Shown piece by piece: positions 53,601-61,197 of a stretch of 64,000 nt of DNA (the first letter of the stretch is position 1; the number at the start of each line of letters is the position of its first letter). This DNA comes from CAYFSS01 sp964345975 (GTDB taxonomy: Bacteria > Bacillota > Clostridia > Saccharofermentanales > Fastidiosipilaceae): the NCBI GenBank assembly GCA_964345975.1, contig CAYFSS010000002.1:1-64000 (forward strand), given 5' to 3'. The notes below the pieces were generated by a model, which was not told the origin of the DNA, did not search any database, and saw only the letters and a list, made by a program, of their open reading frames with translations. The position numbers and the translations under genes are program-made.

Positions 53601-53685
53601 TGCCTTTGAATCTCGCACACTATGAAACCCTTCCTAGATAGCTTAAATTAGTCTTCATCGGTATTTCATTCAGAAAGGATCCTTT

Positions 53686-54537
53686 ATGAGCGTAGAGATT
53701 GACGAAATCAGAGCCTTCGTGCTGGAAGCAAGTCGTAAATTATTGGATACGGATATCACTGAGCTTGCAGTCGATGAAAAGAGCGGCGCCTTCAACTTCG
53801 CAACCGAGATGGACAAGGCGATGCAGAGGCTACTCATAGGTGGACTCCATGAACTTCTCCCTTCAGCATATTTCTTAGCCGAGGAAGCGGATCCTGAAAA
53901 CTTAACGGAGTCTGTACCGCAATCGTCTCTTGATCGCATGATGGATCAAGGATCCGTTAAGAAGATGGATCCTGATTGGCTTTTTGTTATAGATCCTATC
54001 GATGGGACGAGTAACTTCATGTTGGACTTGAAGCATAGCTGTGTTTCCGTCGCGCTCTTCCACCAAGGACAAGCGTTCTATAGTATCGTCGTTCAACCAT
54101 GGACCCATGATGTTTATGAGTTTAGAGAAGGACTTGCATATTACAATGACAAAGTCCTCGATCGGTCCGCTGCTGAAGGACTTGCCGGTGGACTGATTGG
54201 TTTTGGGACATCACCCTATAGAAGTGAATTGGACAACGTATTTATCAAGAAAGTGATTGAGGTCTTTCAACGTTGCATCGATATTCGTCGCAGTGGCTCC
54301 GCTGCCCTCGATATTTGTTATGTAGCGGCAGGGAAATACCAACTCTTCTTTGAAGCTAGTCTTGAAGCATGGGATTATGCTGCAGCGAGAATGATCGCAG
54401 AAGCAGCACATTGTGTCGTTCGAACCCTCAAGAATGAGCCGATCGATACCTTGAAACAAAGTAGTTTTGTAGTCGGTACTGCAGCGGCGATTGAAGAGTT
54501 CTTTGATCCGAAGCTGGTTGAAGTTCGGAGAAAATAA
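53686..54537 (+). CDS. Inositol monophosphatase-family phosphatase
   Basis: A 283-residue member of the lithium-sensitive IMPase/FBPase superfamily. The metal-binding motifs are FLAEEA (acidic pair Glu66-Glu67), IDPIDGTSNF (102-111) and the C-terminal WDYAAARMIAEAA. These enzymes hydrolyse inositol phosphate, or in some bacteria fructose bisphosphate or PAP; the substrate here is not known. The ATG follows AGAAAGGATCCTT. malQ begins immediately after its stop, so the two are in one operon, which may point to a sugar phosphate role. Confidence 0.9.
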   Translation: MSVEIDEIRAFVLEASRKLLDTDITELAVDEKSGAFNFATEMDKAMQRLLIGGLHELLPSAYFLAEEADPENLTESVPQSSLDRMMDQGSVKKMDPDWLFVIDPIDGTSNFMLDLKHSCVSVALFHQGQAFYSIVVQPWTHDVYEFREGLAYYNDKVLDRSAAEGLAGGLIGFGTSPYRSELDNVFIKKVIEVFQRCIDIRRSGSAALDICYVAAGKYQLFFEASLEAWDYAAARMIAEAAHCVVRTLKNEPIDTLKQSSFVVGTAAAIEEFFDPKLVEVRRK

Positions 54538-56262
54538 ATGAAATTGAAGAAGCATACAAAGAAGTCCAAGAGCCTCACAAAGTTACCCACGAAGATCGCT
54601 AAGCCGGCTCAACTCTTATCCCAGGGGATAAACAAGCGAGCTTCAGCCGTGATCTTGCATATCACCTCATTGCCCGGACCTTTTGGTATAGGTGTCTTAG
54701 GAGAGGAAGCAGCTGCTTTTGCCACAATGCTCTCTAAGAGTAAGACAGCATATTGGCAGATTCTGCCGCTCTATTTACCGATTGATAATTCTCCTTATAA
54801 CTCCCTTTCGACATTTGCAGCCAATACCCATCTCATCGATCCTCGCGGCTTGATCGATATGAATCTCCTCGAAGAAGATGAAATACCCTCGTTTTATTAC
54901 GAGGGGGAAGAGCATAGCGTCGATTATGCTTTTGTGAAGAGCAACTCGGAGAAATACCTTCGCTTAGCGTATTCAAGACTTCAAGATGAACAAAGAAGAG
55001 CCCTCGATGATTTCGTCGCGGAGAAGAAATGGATCTCCGATTATGCGGCTTTTCGTGTTCTCCACGAGGCCTATAAAAAAGCCTGGTGGGAATGGCCTCT
55101 ACATGACCGCATGTATTCTCAGGAGCGAGTCAATGCAATTCGCTCTGAATCAGCGGAAGATTATGAGTACTACTGCTTCGGTCAATGGATCTTCCACCTT
55201 CAATGGCAAGCTTTGATGGACATTTGTCATGATCTTGGTGTGGGTATCTTGGGGGATATTCCATATTACGTCGCAGCCGATAGCGCTGATACTTGGTCGA
55301 ACGCTGATAATTTTCAATTGAACGATGACAAGTCACCTAAATGGATTGCTGGGGTACCACCGGATTACTTTGCGGTCGATGGTCAACTTTGGGGAAATAC
55401 AGTCTACGATTGGCAATATCTCGCTAAGAACAATTTTGACTGGTGGTTGGAGCGTCTTGGCGCAGCGTTTGAATTATACGATGCGCTTCGTCTCGATCAC
55501 TTCAGAGCCTTCGACTCCTATTGGCGGATCGATGCTGAGGCGAAGACGGCTCGTAACGGGGCATGGAAGGCAGGTCCCGGGATGAAGTTCTTCAAGGCTT
55601 TGAGAAAACGTTTTGGTGCTCTTCCTATCATTGCGGAAGATTTGGGGGACCTGACCGATGATGTTCGTCAACTCGTCATTGATTCCGAGTTCCCGGGGAT
55701 GAAGGTCCTACAATTTGCCTTCGATACGCGGACCGATAACATGGATCAACCGCATCACTATGAGAAGAATCTTTGTGTTTATACAGGCACCCATGATAAC
55801 GACACCTTATTAGGCTGGATTTGGAGCTGTTCAGAGAAAGAAAGGCAATATGTCCTCAATTATCTAGGGCTGCCCGAAAATTTCAATTGGGGTAAAGGTG
55901 GTACAGATAGTCCCTTCTGTCAGGCGATGATTCGCCTTGCTTGGTCGTCGGTTGCTCGATTGGCTGCATGTCCTTTCCAAGATCTAATGGGTTATGGCAC
56001 GGATACTAGAATGAATATCCCCGGGATTGAAGAAGGACAGTGGATGTATCGTGCGAGTTCCGAGAGTTTTGAACTATTTCCTATCGATTCATTGCGCACG
56101 ATCAACCAACTCTTTGGTCGAGCCAGACCCTTCAACTACCTGGAAGATACCGTCCTTGATGAAAGCGAACAGACCAATATTGAGTTCACGGGAGGTAAGA
56201 ATCCCGAGGTTGAATCTCCGGCGGATGTCGATTCAAACAGCAAAATATTGACCGAGTCTTGA
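54538..56262 (+). CDS. malQ: 4-alpha-glucanotransferase (amylomaltase, GH77)
   Basis: MalQ disproportionates maltooligosaccharides and links glycogen or starch use with glucose. The 574-residue protein has the GH77 signatures SPYNSLSTFAANTHLIDP, RLDHFRAF (catalytic Asp), IIAEDLG (acid/base Glu) and TGTHDNDT. The first 35 residues, very lysine-rich, and the last 30 are additions to the usual core (about 500). The ATG is directly after the IMPase stop codon. glgB lies a few kilobases on, but no glycogen synthase or phosphorylase is in the window. Confidence 0.95.
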   Translation: MKLKKHTKKSKSLTKLPTKIAKPAQLLSQGINKRASAVILHITSLPGPFGIGVLGEEAAAFATMLSKSKTAYWQILPLYLPIDNSPYNSLSTFAANTHLIDPRGLIDMNLLEEDEIPSFYYEGEEHSVDYAFVKSNSEKYLRLAYSRLQDEQRRALDDFVAEKKWISDYAAFRVLHEAYKKAWWEWPLHDRMYSQERVNAIRSESAEDYEYYCFGQWIFHLQWQALMDICHDLGVGILGDIPYYVAADSADTWSNADNFQLNDDKSPKWIAGVPPDYFAVDGQLWGNTVYDWQYLAKNNFDWWLERLGAAFELYDALRLDHFRAFDSYWRIDAEAKTARNGAWKAGPGMKFFKALRKRFGALPIIAEDLGDLTDDVRQLVIDSEFPGMKVLQFAFDTRTDNMDQPHHYEKNLCVYTGTHDNDTLLGWIWSCSEKERQYVLNYLGLPENFNWGKGGTDSPFCQAMIRLAWSSVARLAACPFQDLMGYGTDTRMNIPGIEEGQWMYRASSESFELFPIDSLRTINQLFGRARPFNYLEDTVLDESEQTNIEFTGGKNPEVESPADVDSNSKILTES

Positions 56263-56516
56263 ATCAAGTGAACCTGCAAGATGAACCTTGAATCATGCTT
56301 TGTTAGGTTTCGATGTCCAACAGATCTTCGAAGATTCTATGATAAGGAACGTACTGTAAACTTAAGCATATGGCGTAAAGACAAGGCAAAAGCCACTATA
56401 GTTTGCGCAGAATTTGTCAATTCTATACAATTGATGTACAGATACTCATTGGTTTGAGGTCTACGTTATCATGATTAGTGAATTTTCTTGAATTGAAACC
56501 TTGAGGGAGGTTTGTT

Positions 56517-56879
56517 ATGCGCGAGAAAATCGGCCGTAAAGTTTACGATACAGATAAGTCCGAATTGCTTGGTACACAAATAAAAGGTGCCTTCGGCAAT
56601 CCTAACGGATTTGAAGAATACTTCTATCGGAAGGACAGTGGCGATTACTTCATTCATGCAAGGGGTGGAGCAGATTCTCCATATCCGGAAGAAGTCTTGT
56701 TGCCATTGAAGCCGGAAGATGCTCATGAGTGGATGGAACGCGTCCTAGGTGAAGCTCGAACCAGAGAACTCATCAGCGAGGATGAACTTGCTATCCGCAA
56801 AGTAGCAGAACGTAAGGCTGCTAAAGATTCCAAGAAGAAGCCTGCGAAGAAGTCTACCAAGAAGAATACGAAGAAATAG
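56517..56879 (+). CDS. Small protein of unknown function with lysine-rich tail
   Basis: A 120-residue protein I cannot assign firmly. The first 90 residues (GRKVYDTDKSELLGT, then EEYFYRKDSGDYFIHARGG) recall small conserved proteins found on mobile elements and in low-GC genomes, of unknown function. The tail from about residue 95 is a run of Lys/Ala/Ser repeats (SKKKPAKKSTKKNTKK) like that of histone H1-type proteins, suggesting nucleic acid binding. The ATG follows TTGAGGGAGGTTTGTT. It stands alone between malQ and infC; 250 bases upstream hold no other gene and only weak promoter-like boxes. Confidence 0.75.
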   Translation: MREKIGRKVYDTDKSELLGTQIKGAFGNPNGFEEYFYRKDSGDYFIHARGGADSPYPEEVLLPLKPEDAHEWMERVLGEARTRELISEDELAIRKVAERKAAKDSKKKPAKKSTKKNTKK

Positions 56880-57093
56880 TGTTTTTGAGGGTTCCGGGGT
56901 CTTGGATCAATTGACAAGTCTCTGTTTGCTCGTTACACTCAGTAAGGTTTAAATACTGTTCAAGTAGAGACGAGCGTCTCTCACCTCCAGCTCTTGTGAA
57001 GAGGTTTGAATTATGAAGATAGTGCTGTGCACATCTTATTTTTCATGGAGCTGGCGGTTGTCGGCTCTTATTTTATTTATGGGGGTGTTTAGG
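56880..57093 (+). promoter_or_regulatory. infC leader region with hairpins
   Basis: About 210 bases precede infC. AGAGAC/GTCTCT forms a hairpin at 56966-56981, CCAGCTC (56987-56993) can pair with GAGCTGG (57048-57054), and GTGC-TGT-GCAC lies at 57022-57032. The infC-rpmI-rplT leader in Bacillota is commonly an L20-binding autoregulatory structure; this may be the same, but I cannot prove the fold. Confidence 0.45.
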
Positions 57094-57630
57094 ATAGCTA
57101 GGAAGAAAAAGAACGATCAGCAGCAGGTCAATGAGAAGATCACTGTAAGCCATGTTCGATTAATCGATCAGGACGGCCAACAGGTCGGTGTTATGCCGAC
57201 ATCACAAGCGTTGCAACGCGCTTTGGATGCGAATCTGGACCTTGTACTCATTTCACCTAATCCGGATAATCCGGTCGCACGCATCATGGACTACGGGAAG
57301 TATCGTTTCGAACGATCCAAGCAAGAACGTGAAGCGCGCAAGAAACAGAAGACCATCGAAGTCAAGGAAGTCGGCCTCAAGATCACGACAGAAGAGCACG
57401 ATTTCAACGTGAAGGTGAGAAATGCTGAGCGTTTCCTCCGCGATGGAAATCGCGTGAAGGTGAATATCCGCTTTCGTGGCCGCGAAATGGCTTTCCAACA
57501 CCAAGGTTACGATGTGATGGATAAATTTGCTACAGCGCTCAAAGATCACGGGACGATCGATCGCCCTGCTCGTATGGAAGGCCGAAACATGAATATGTTT
57601 CTTGCACCGATCTCTGACGATAAGAAATGA
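57094..57630 (+). CDS. infC: Translation initiation factor IF-3
   Basis: IF-3 keeps 30S subunits apart and proofreads start codons. The 178-residue protein has VNEKITVSHVRLIDQDG at the N-terminal domain, YGKYRFERSKQEREARKKQK in the linker, and NIRFRGREMAFQHQG in the C-terminal domain. Homology begins at IARKKKND, and the codon there is ATA 57094, six bases after GGGGGTG, so a non-canonical AUU-class start is likely; such starts let IF-3 repress its own mRNA. Upstream ATG 57079 and ATG 57013 are in frame but lack family homology, and the former lacks a ribosome binding site. rpmI and rplT follow. Confidence 0.9.
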   Translation: MARKKKNDQQQVNEKITVSHVRLIDQDGQQVGVMPTSQALQRALDANLDLVLISPNPDNPVARIMDYGKYRFERSKQEREARKKQKTIEVKEVGLKITTEEHDFNVKVRNAERFLRDGNRVKVNIRFRGREMAFQHQGYDVMDKFATALKDHGTIDRPARMEGRNMNMFLAPISDDKK

Positions 57631-57663
57631 TTCCTGCTTGTACGCAGTTTAGGAGGATAGAAG

Positions 57664-57861
57664 ATGCCAAAACAGAAATCACACAGTGCTTCTAAGAAGC
57701 GCTTCAAGTTGACAAAGACCGGCAAGGTCAAGCGTCCTCATGCGCATATCGCGCATAAATTGACGCGCAAGACTGCTAAGCAGAAACGTCGACTCCGCGG
57801 CACCACCGTTGCTCACCCAACGGATGCTAAGCGCATCAAGTCGATGTTGCCCTATTTGTAA
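57664..57861 (+). CDS. rpmI: 50S ribosomal protein L35
   Basis: A 65-residue basic protein, MPKQKSHSASKKRFKLTKTG to the C-terminal IKSMLPYL, typical L35. The ATG follows TTAGGAGGATAGAAG. It is the middle gene of infC-rpmI-rplT. Confidence 0.97.
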   Translation: MPKQKSHSASKKRFKLTKTGKVKRPHAHIAHKLTRKTAKQKRRLRGTTVAHPTDAKRIKSMLPYL

Positions 57862-57872
57862 GGAGGACGTTC

Positions 57873-58226
57873 ATGGCTAGAGTTAAACGTGGGACGACCC
57901 GTCGCAGTCGTCATAAGAAAATTCTCAAAATGGCCAAAGGCTATTTTGGTCGCAAGAGTAAGCTCTATCGCTTTGCCAATCAGCAAGTTCTAAAGAGCGG
58001 TAACTATGCTTATCGTGACCGTCGTCAACGTAAGCGTGACTTCCGTCGTCTTTGGATTACACGAATCAACGCTGCTTGCCGTCAAAATGATATGAATTAT
58101 AGTCGTTTCATGAATGGTTTGAGGCTGGCAGGCATCGAGCTCGATCGTAAGATCTTAGCTGACATTGCTGTCAATGATCCGCAGACATTCACTCAACTTG
58201 TCGATCAAGCCAAGTCTGCACTATAA
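57873..58226 (+). CDS. rplT: 50S ribosomal protein L20
   Basis: A 117-residue L20, needed early in 50S assembly and the usual repressor of this operon. It reads MARVKRGTTRRSRHKKILK, then GYFGRKSKLYR and NYSRFMNGLRLAGIELDRK. The ATG follows GTAAGGAGGACGTTC, 12 bases after rpmI. A terminator with a UUCG loop follows. Confidence 0.98.
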   Translation: MARVKRGTTRRSRHKKILKMAKGYFGRKSKLYRFANQQVLKSGNYAYRDRRQRKRDFRRLWITRINAACRQNDMNYSRFMNGLRLAGIELDRKILADIAVNDPQTFTQLVDQAKSAL

Positions 58227-58247
58227 GTCTTTTGTTTGAGTGTTTTG

Positions 58248-58272
58248 AACCGGCCTTCGGGTCGGTTTTTTT
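58248..58272 (+). terminator. Terminator after rplT
   Basis: AACCGGCC pairs with GGTCGGTT (one G-T pair) around the very stable TTCG tetraloop, followed by seven T residues. Confidence 0.95.
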
Positions 58273-58299
58273 GTGCAAAAATTGATCAAGTACTATAGT
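58271..58299 (+). promoter_or_regulatory. Promoter of the RNA methyltransferase gene
   Basis: TTGTGC (58271-58276) and TATAGT (58294-58299) are 17 bases apart, starting at the last bases of the rplT terminator. Confidence 0.6.
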
Positions 58300-58330
58300 A
58301 AGTCCGTGGCTATTGTGAGAGAGGAATATC

Positions 58331-59107
58331 GTGGCAATTCAAGAAATTAGGTCAAGAAACAACCCACTGATCAAGCAAGTCAAGCAAGCACGTCTCGCCA
58401 AAGGAGAGTGGCGGGATGTTTTACTCATTGAAGGCAAGACTTTAGTTGATGAAGCTGTGAAATCAGGTTTGAAATCATTGGCACTCTTCATCAAGGAAGG
58501 AATAGATTTAGAGACAATACCCGCCGATCTCAAGGGTCCAATCTATGTTCTTCCGAATTCTCTCTTCGAGGAAATTTGCACGACCGTCAAGCCGCAAGGC
58601 ATGCTTCTCGTTGCCGAGGGATTCTTGACACCGGATTTCTACGAACAGCAATGGAATACCGTCTTATATCTCGAAGAGATTCAAGATCCGGGGAATTTGG
58701 GGACCATCTTGAGAAGTGCTGAAGCTTTCGGTGTGAACGGAGTGGTTCTGGGTTCAGGATCTGTCAATCCTAGAAATGAAAAGGTACTCCGCTCTGCCAT
58801 GGGGGCAGCGTTTCGCTTGCCTATTGTCAGAGGAATTTCAATTGACACCTTAAGGCATTACGCTGATGAACGCGGGATGAGAATCGCTGCTGCAGAAATG
58901 AGTGAAACGTCTGCGCAAGCCTATTTCGAGTCTCAGCGCGATACACCTTTGATTATTGTTATTGGAAACGAAGCACGAGGTCTAAGCTCAGCGTGCAAAG
59001 ATCTTGCCGATGACCTCATTAGTATTCCAATGGCAGAGATCAGCGAGTCTCTCAATGCCGCTGTCGCCGCCAGTATATTGCTCTACGAGCGTTATAGAAC
59101 GCTTTAG
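58331..59107 (+). CDS. TrmH/SpoU-family RNA 2'-O-methyltransferase
   Basis: A 258-residue SPOUT methyltransferase. The N-terminal domain (IRSRNNPLIKQVKQAR) binds substrate RNA; the knot domain has the three SpoU motifs: QDPGNLGTILRSAEAFG, NEKVLRSAMGAAFRLP/IGNEARGLS, and ISIPMAEISESLNAAVAASILLYE split by short stretches. Members methylate tRNA or 23S rRNA ribose; the target here is unknown. The GTG start at 58331 follows AGAGAGGAATATC. Such genes commonly follow infC-rpmI-rplT. Its stop overlaps the converging apt gene by four bases. Confidence 0.93.
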   Translation: MAIQEIRSRNNPLIKQVKQARLAKGEWRDVLLIEGKTLVDEAVKSGLKSLALFIKEGIDLETIPADLKGPIYVLPNSLFEEICTTVKPQGMLLVAEGFLTPDFYEQQWNTVLYLEEIQDPGNLGTILRSAEAFGVNGVVLGSGSVNPRNEKVLRSAMGAAFRLPIVRGISIDTLRHYADERGMRIAAAEMSETSAQAYFESQRDTPLIIVIGNEARGLSSACKDLADDLISIPMAEISESLNAAVAASILLYERYRTL

Positions 59108-59634
59108 ATTTCGTTCTGCTCAATCTCCATGAGACTCAAGACTTTGACCTTTGGATCGAGCATCTCACGACCGTTCAATCCCATGAGCTCGACAAAGAAA
59201 AGATGTGCTTCAACTTTAGCGCCGGCTAGTTCAACCAATTTTTGACAAGCGTATGCAGTCCCACCGGTAGCCAAAAGGTCGTCGATGATTAGAACTTTCT
59301 CACCGGGAGTCAATGCATCCTTGTGCATTTGGAGCTCGTCGTCACCATATTCTTTCTCATAACAATAACTATGCGTTTCGGCCGGCAACTTACCGGGTTT
59401 CCGTACGGGTATAAACCCACGGCCAAACCGTAACGCCAAGGGGGCACCAAAGATGAACCCGCGAGATTCTACGCCTACAATATGATCAAATTCAAGATCA
59501 CCGATGAGGTCGGCCATTTCTGTAATGGCTCGTTCAAAGAGTTCTGCATCTTGAAGAATAGGCGTTATATCGATGAAATCGATGCCTTCGCTCGGGAAAT
59601 GCGGGACATGGCGCAAATATTTATCTAAAGTCAT
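59104..59634 (-). CDS. apt: Adenine phosphoribosyltransferase
   Basis: Apt salvages adenine to AMP using PRPP. The 176-residue protein has HVPHFPSEGIDFIDITP, GVESRGFIFGAPLA, the flexible-loop RKPGKLPAETHSYCYEKEYG and the PRPP loop VLIIDDLLATGGTA. These are all standard. It ends four bases inside the converging methyltransferase gene, so no terminator fits between them. It follows mgtE on the minus strand with a 60-base gap that contains TAGAAT as a possible -10. Confidence 0.96.
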   Translation of the reverse strand: MTLDKYLRHVPHFPSEGIDFIDITPILQDAELFERAITEMADLIGDLEFDHIVGVESRGFIFGAPLALRFGRGFIPVRKPGKLPAETHSYCYEKEYGDDELQMHKDALTPGEKVLIIDDLLATGGTAYACQKLVELAGAKVEAHLFFVELMGLNGREMLDPKVKVLSLMEIEQNEI

Positions 59635-59696
59635 AAGAACCTACTTATTCTAGACTGCCTAAAGCAGACTGATTGTCTTATTAAAGAACCCAGATC

Positions 59697-61094
59697 TTAA
59701 TTGAAAAGTCGAAAGAATACTTCAAGAAAGAGGAAATAAAGCAAGAGACCGGACAATTCACTCAAACTACTAAGTAAGGGTGTCGATGCAACTCCGGCAT
59801 CGAAATTGATCCTGCGGCCTAATAAGGGGAAGAAACTACTAAACAGCTTTGCTAGGAACACAGCGAGCATCATGCTGACACCTAAGGCTAAAGAAATGGC
59901 CCAAGGTATAGGGAAGAGAGCTTGAGAAATGAGAAGGGACAAAAGACCCAAGAAGATACCACTCAGCAAACCTAAGAGGGATTCTCGGCCTAATATGCTC
60001 TTTTCATCCTCGTTTTCAATCTCATCCAAGGAAAGAGCTCGGGCCAGTAGACTGGTCGTTTGAGCACCAGCCCCGCCACTTGTTGCCAATAGCAGTGGGA
60101 TAAAACAAACCAAGAGAGGATAAACTTGAATCAGTTCAGACTCGACGAATATGATCCAAGCAGCAATGAATCCACCAAGCATAAACAACAGTAACCATGG
60201 CAGTCGGTGGCGTAAGGATACATCGACAGGTGTTTTGAGATATTCTTCTTCAGAAGGCGTAACACCTGCAATGACAGAGATATCTTCAGTCGCAGTTTCT
60301 GTCATATGATCCAACGCATCGTCTATCGTAATGAGCCCGACGAAACGATTCTCCTGATCGACAACCGGGATGGAAATTAGGTCATAGCGTTGCATTAAGC
60401 GCGTAGCTTCATTGGCATCGCTATCGGTTCTCACACTGATGACTTCTTCACGCATCAAATCGGATATTTTCTCGTCGTCATCGGCCCGCATGATCTCACG
60501 AACACTGGTTACACCTATGAGGACACGGCTAGGATTCAGGATATAGGCAATATAAGCTTCTTCAATCTTAGCTTTGCGATAGAGCGAACGCAGGCTCTCG
60601 AGCGCTTCAAAAACGGTTTGATCGGACTTGAGTTCTAAAGCTTCAGACGTCATGAGAGCCCCGGCGGAGTCTTCAGGATACTCAAGGAGTTTATTGACTT
60701 GTCTTCGTCGTTCAATCGGTGTCACTTGCATGATGCGACGCACAACGTTGGCCGGAAGTTCTCCTAAAATGTCTGCCATGTCATCGGTATATAGACTATC
60801 CAAGACAGTAGCTAATTCCGGTTTACTTAAATGATCCACTAATTCTGCTTGCTCTTCATGATCAAGGTATGAGAAGAATTCTGCCGCATAATCTTTCGGA
60901 AAAGCTCTAAACAGCAATAGCTGTTGCGGCTGCGGTAAGTGATCCCAGGCATCTGCAAAGTCCACAGGATAGATCGTTCTCATAACTTCGAAAAATCGTT
61001 CGTGCTCTTTGTTTAAGAGGAGCTGAATGAGCTCTTCAATATCTTTCGCTTCCGGGGGAGCCGGGTCAGTATGCTTAAGCAAGTCGTCCGACAT
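59697..61094 (-). CDS. mgtE: Magnesium transporter MgtE
   Basis: MgtE is a Mg2+-gated magnesium channel. The 465-residue protein has an N-terminal superhelical domain (about 1-130), a CBS pair (about 135-260, SIPVVDQENRFVGLITIDD), a plug helix and five membrane helices (from about 285). The pore segment reads PLLLATSGGAGAQTTSLLARAL where GGNAGxQ is usual, and the last helix pair contains NFDAGVASTP with the conserved aspartate. It is full length. The ATG follows GAGGAGGAAGGTGC on the minus strand. No M-box riboswitch is visible in the 100-base leader shared with the divergent glgB. Confidence 0.93.
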   Translation of the reverse strand: MSDDLLKHTDPAPPEAKDIEELIQLLLNKEHERFFEVMRTIYPVDFADAWDHLPQPQQLLLFRAFPKDYAAEFFSYLDHEEQAELVDHLSKPELATVLDSLYTDDMADILGELPANVVRRIMQVTPIERRRQVNKLLEYPEDSAGALMTSEALELKSDQTVFEALESLRSLYRKAKIEEAYIAYILNPSRVLIGVTSVREIMRADDDEKISDLMREEVISVRTDSDANEATRLMQRYDLISIPVVDQENRFVGLITIDDALDHMTETATEDISVIAGVTPSEEEYLKTPVDVSLRHRLPWLLLFMLGGFIAAWIIFVESELIQVYPLLVCFIPLLLATSGGAGAQTTSLLARALSLDEIENEDEKSILGRESLLGLLSGIFLGLLSLLISQALFPIPWAISLALGVSMMLAVFLAKLFSSFFPLLGRRINFDAGVASTPLLSSLSELSGLLLYFLFLEVFFRLFN

Positions 61095-61197
61095 GCACCT
61101 TCCTCCTCGTCTTGAGCGCTCTGCTCATGTTAATATTAAAGACGAATAAAAAGAGTTTCGCAACTTAAGTAAATACTGAACAATGGAGGCTGAGAAA

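Noticed and set aside
61095..61197. Possible M-box (magnesium) riboswitch before mgtE
   Set aside because: The divergent gap is too short and shows no M-box motifs.
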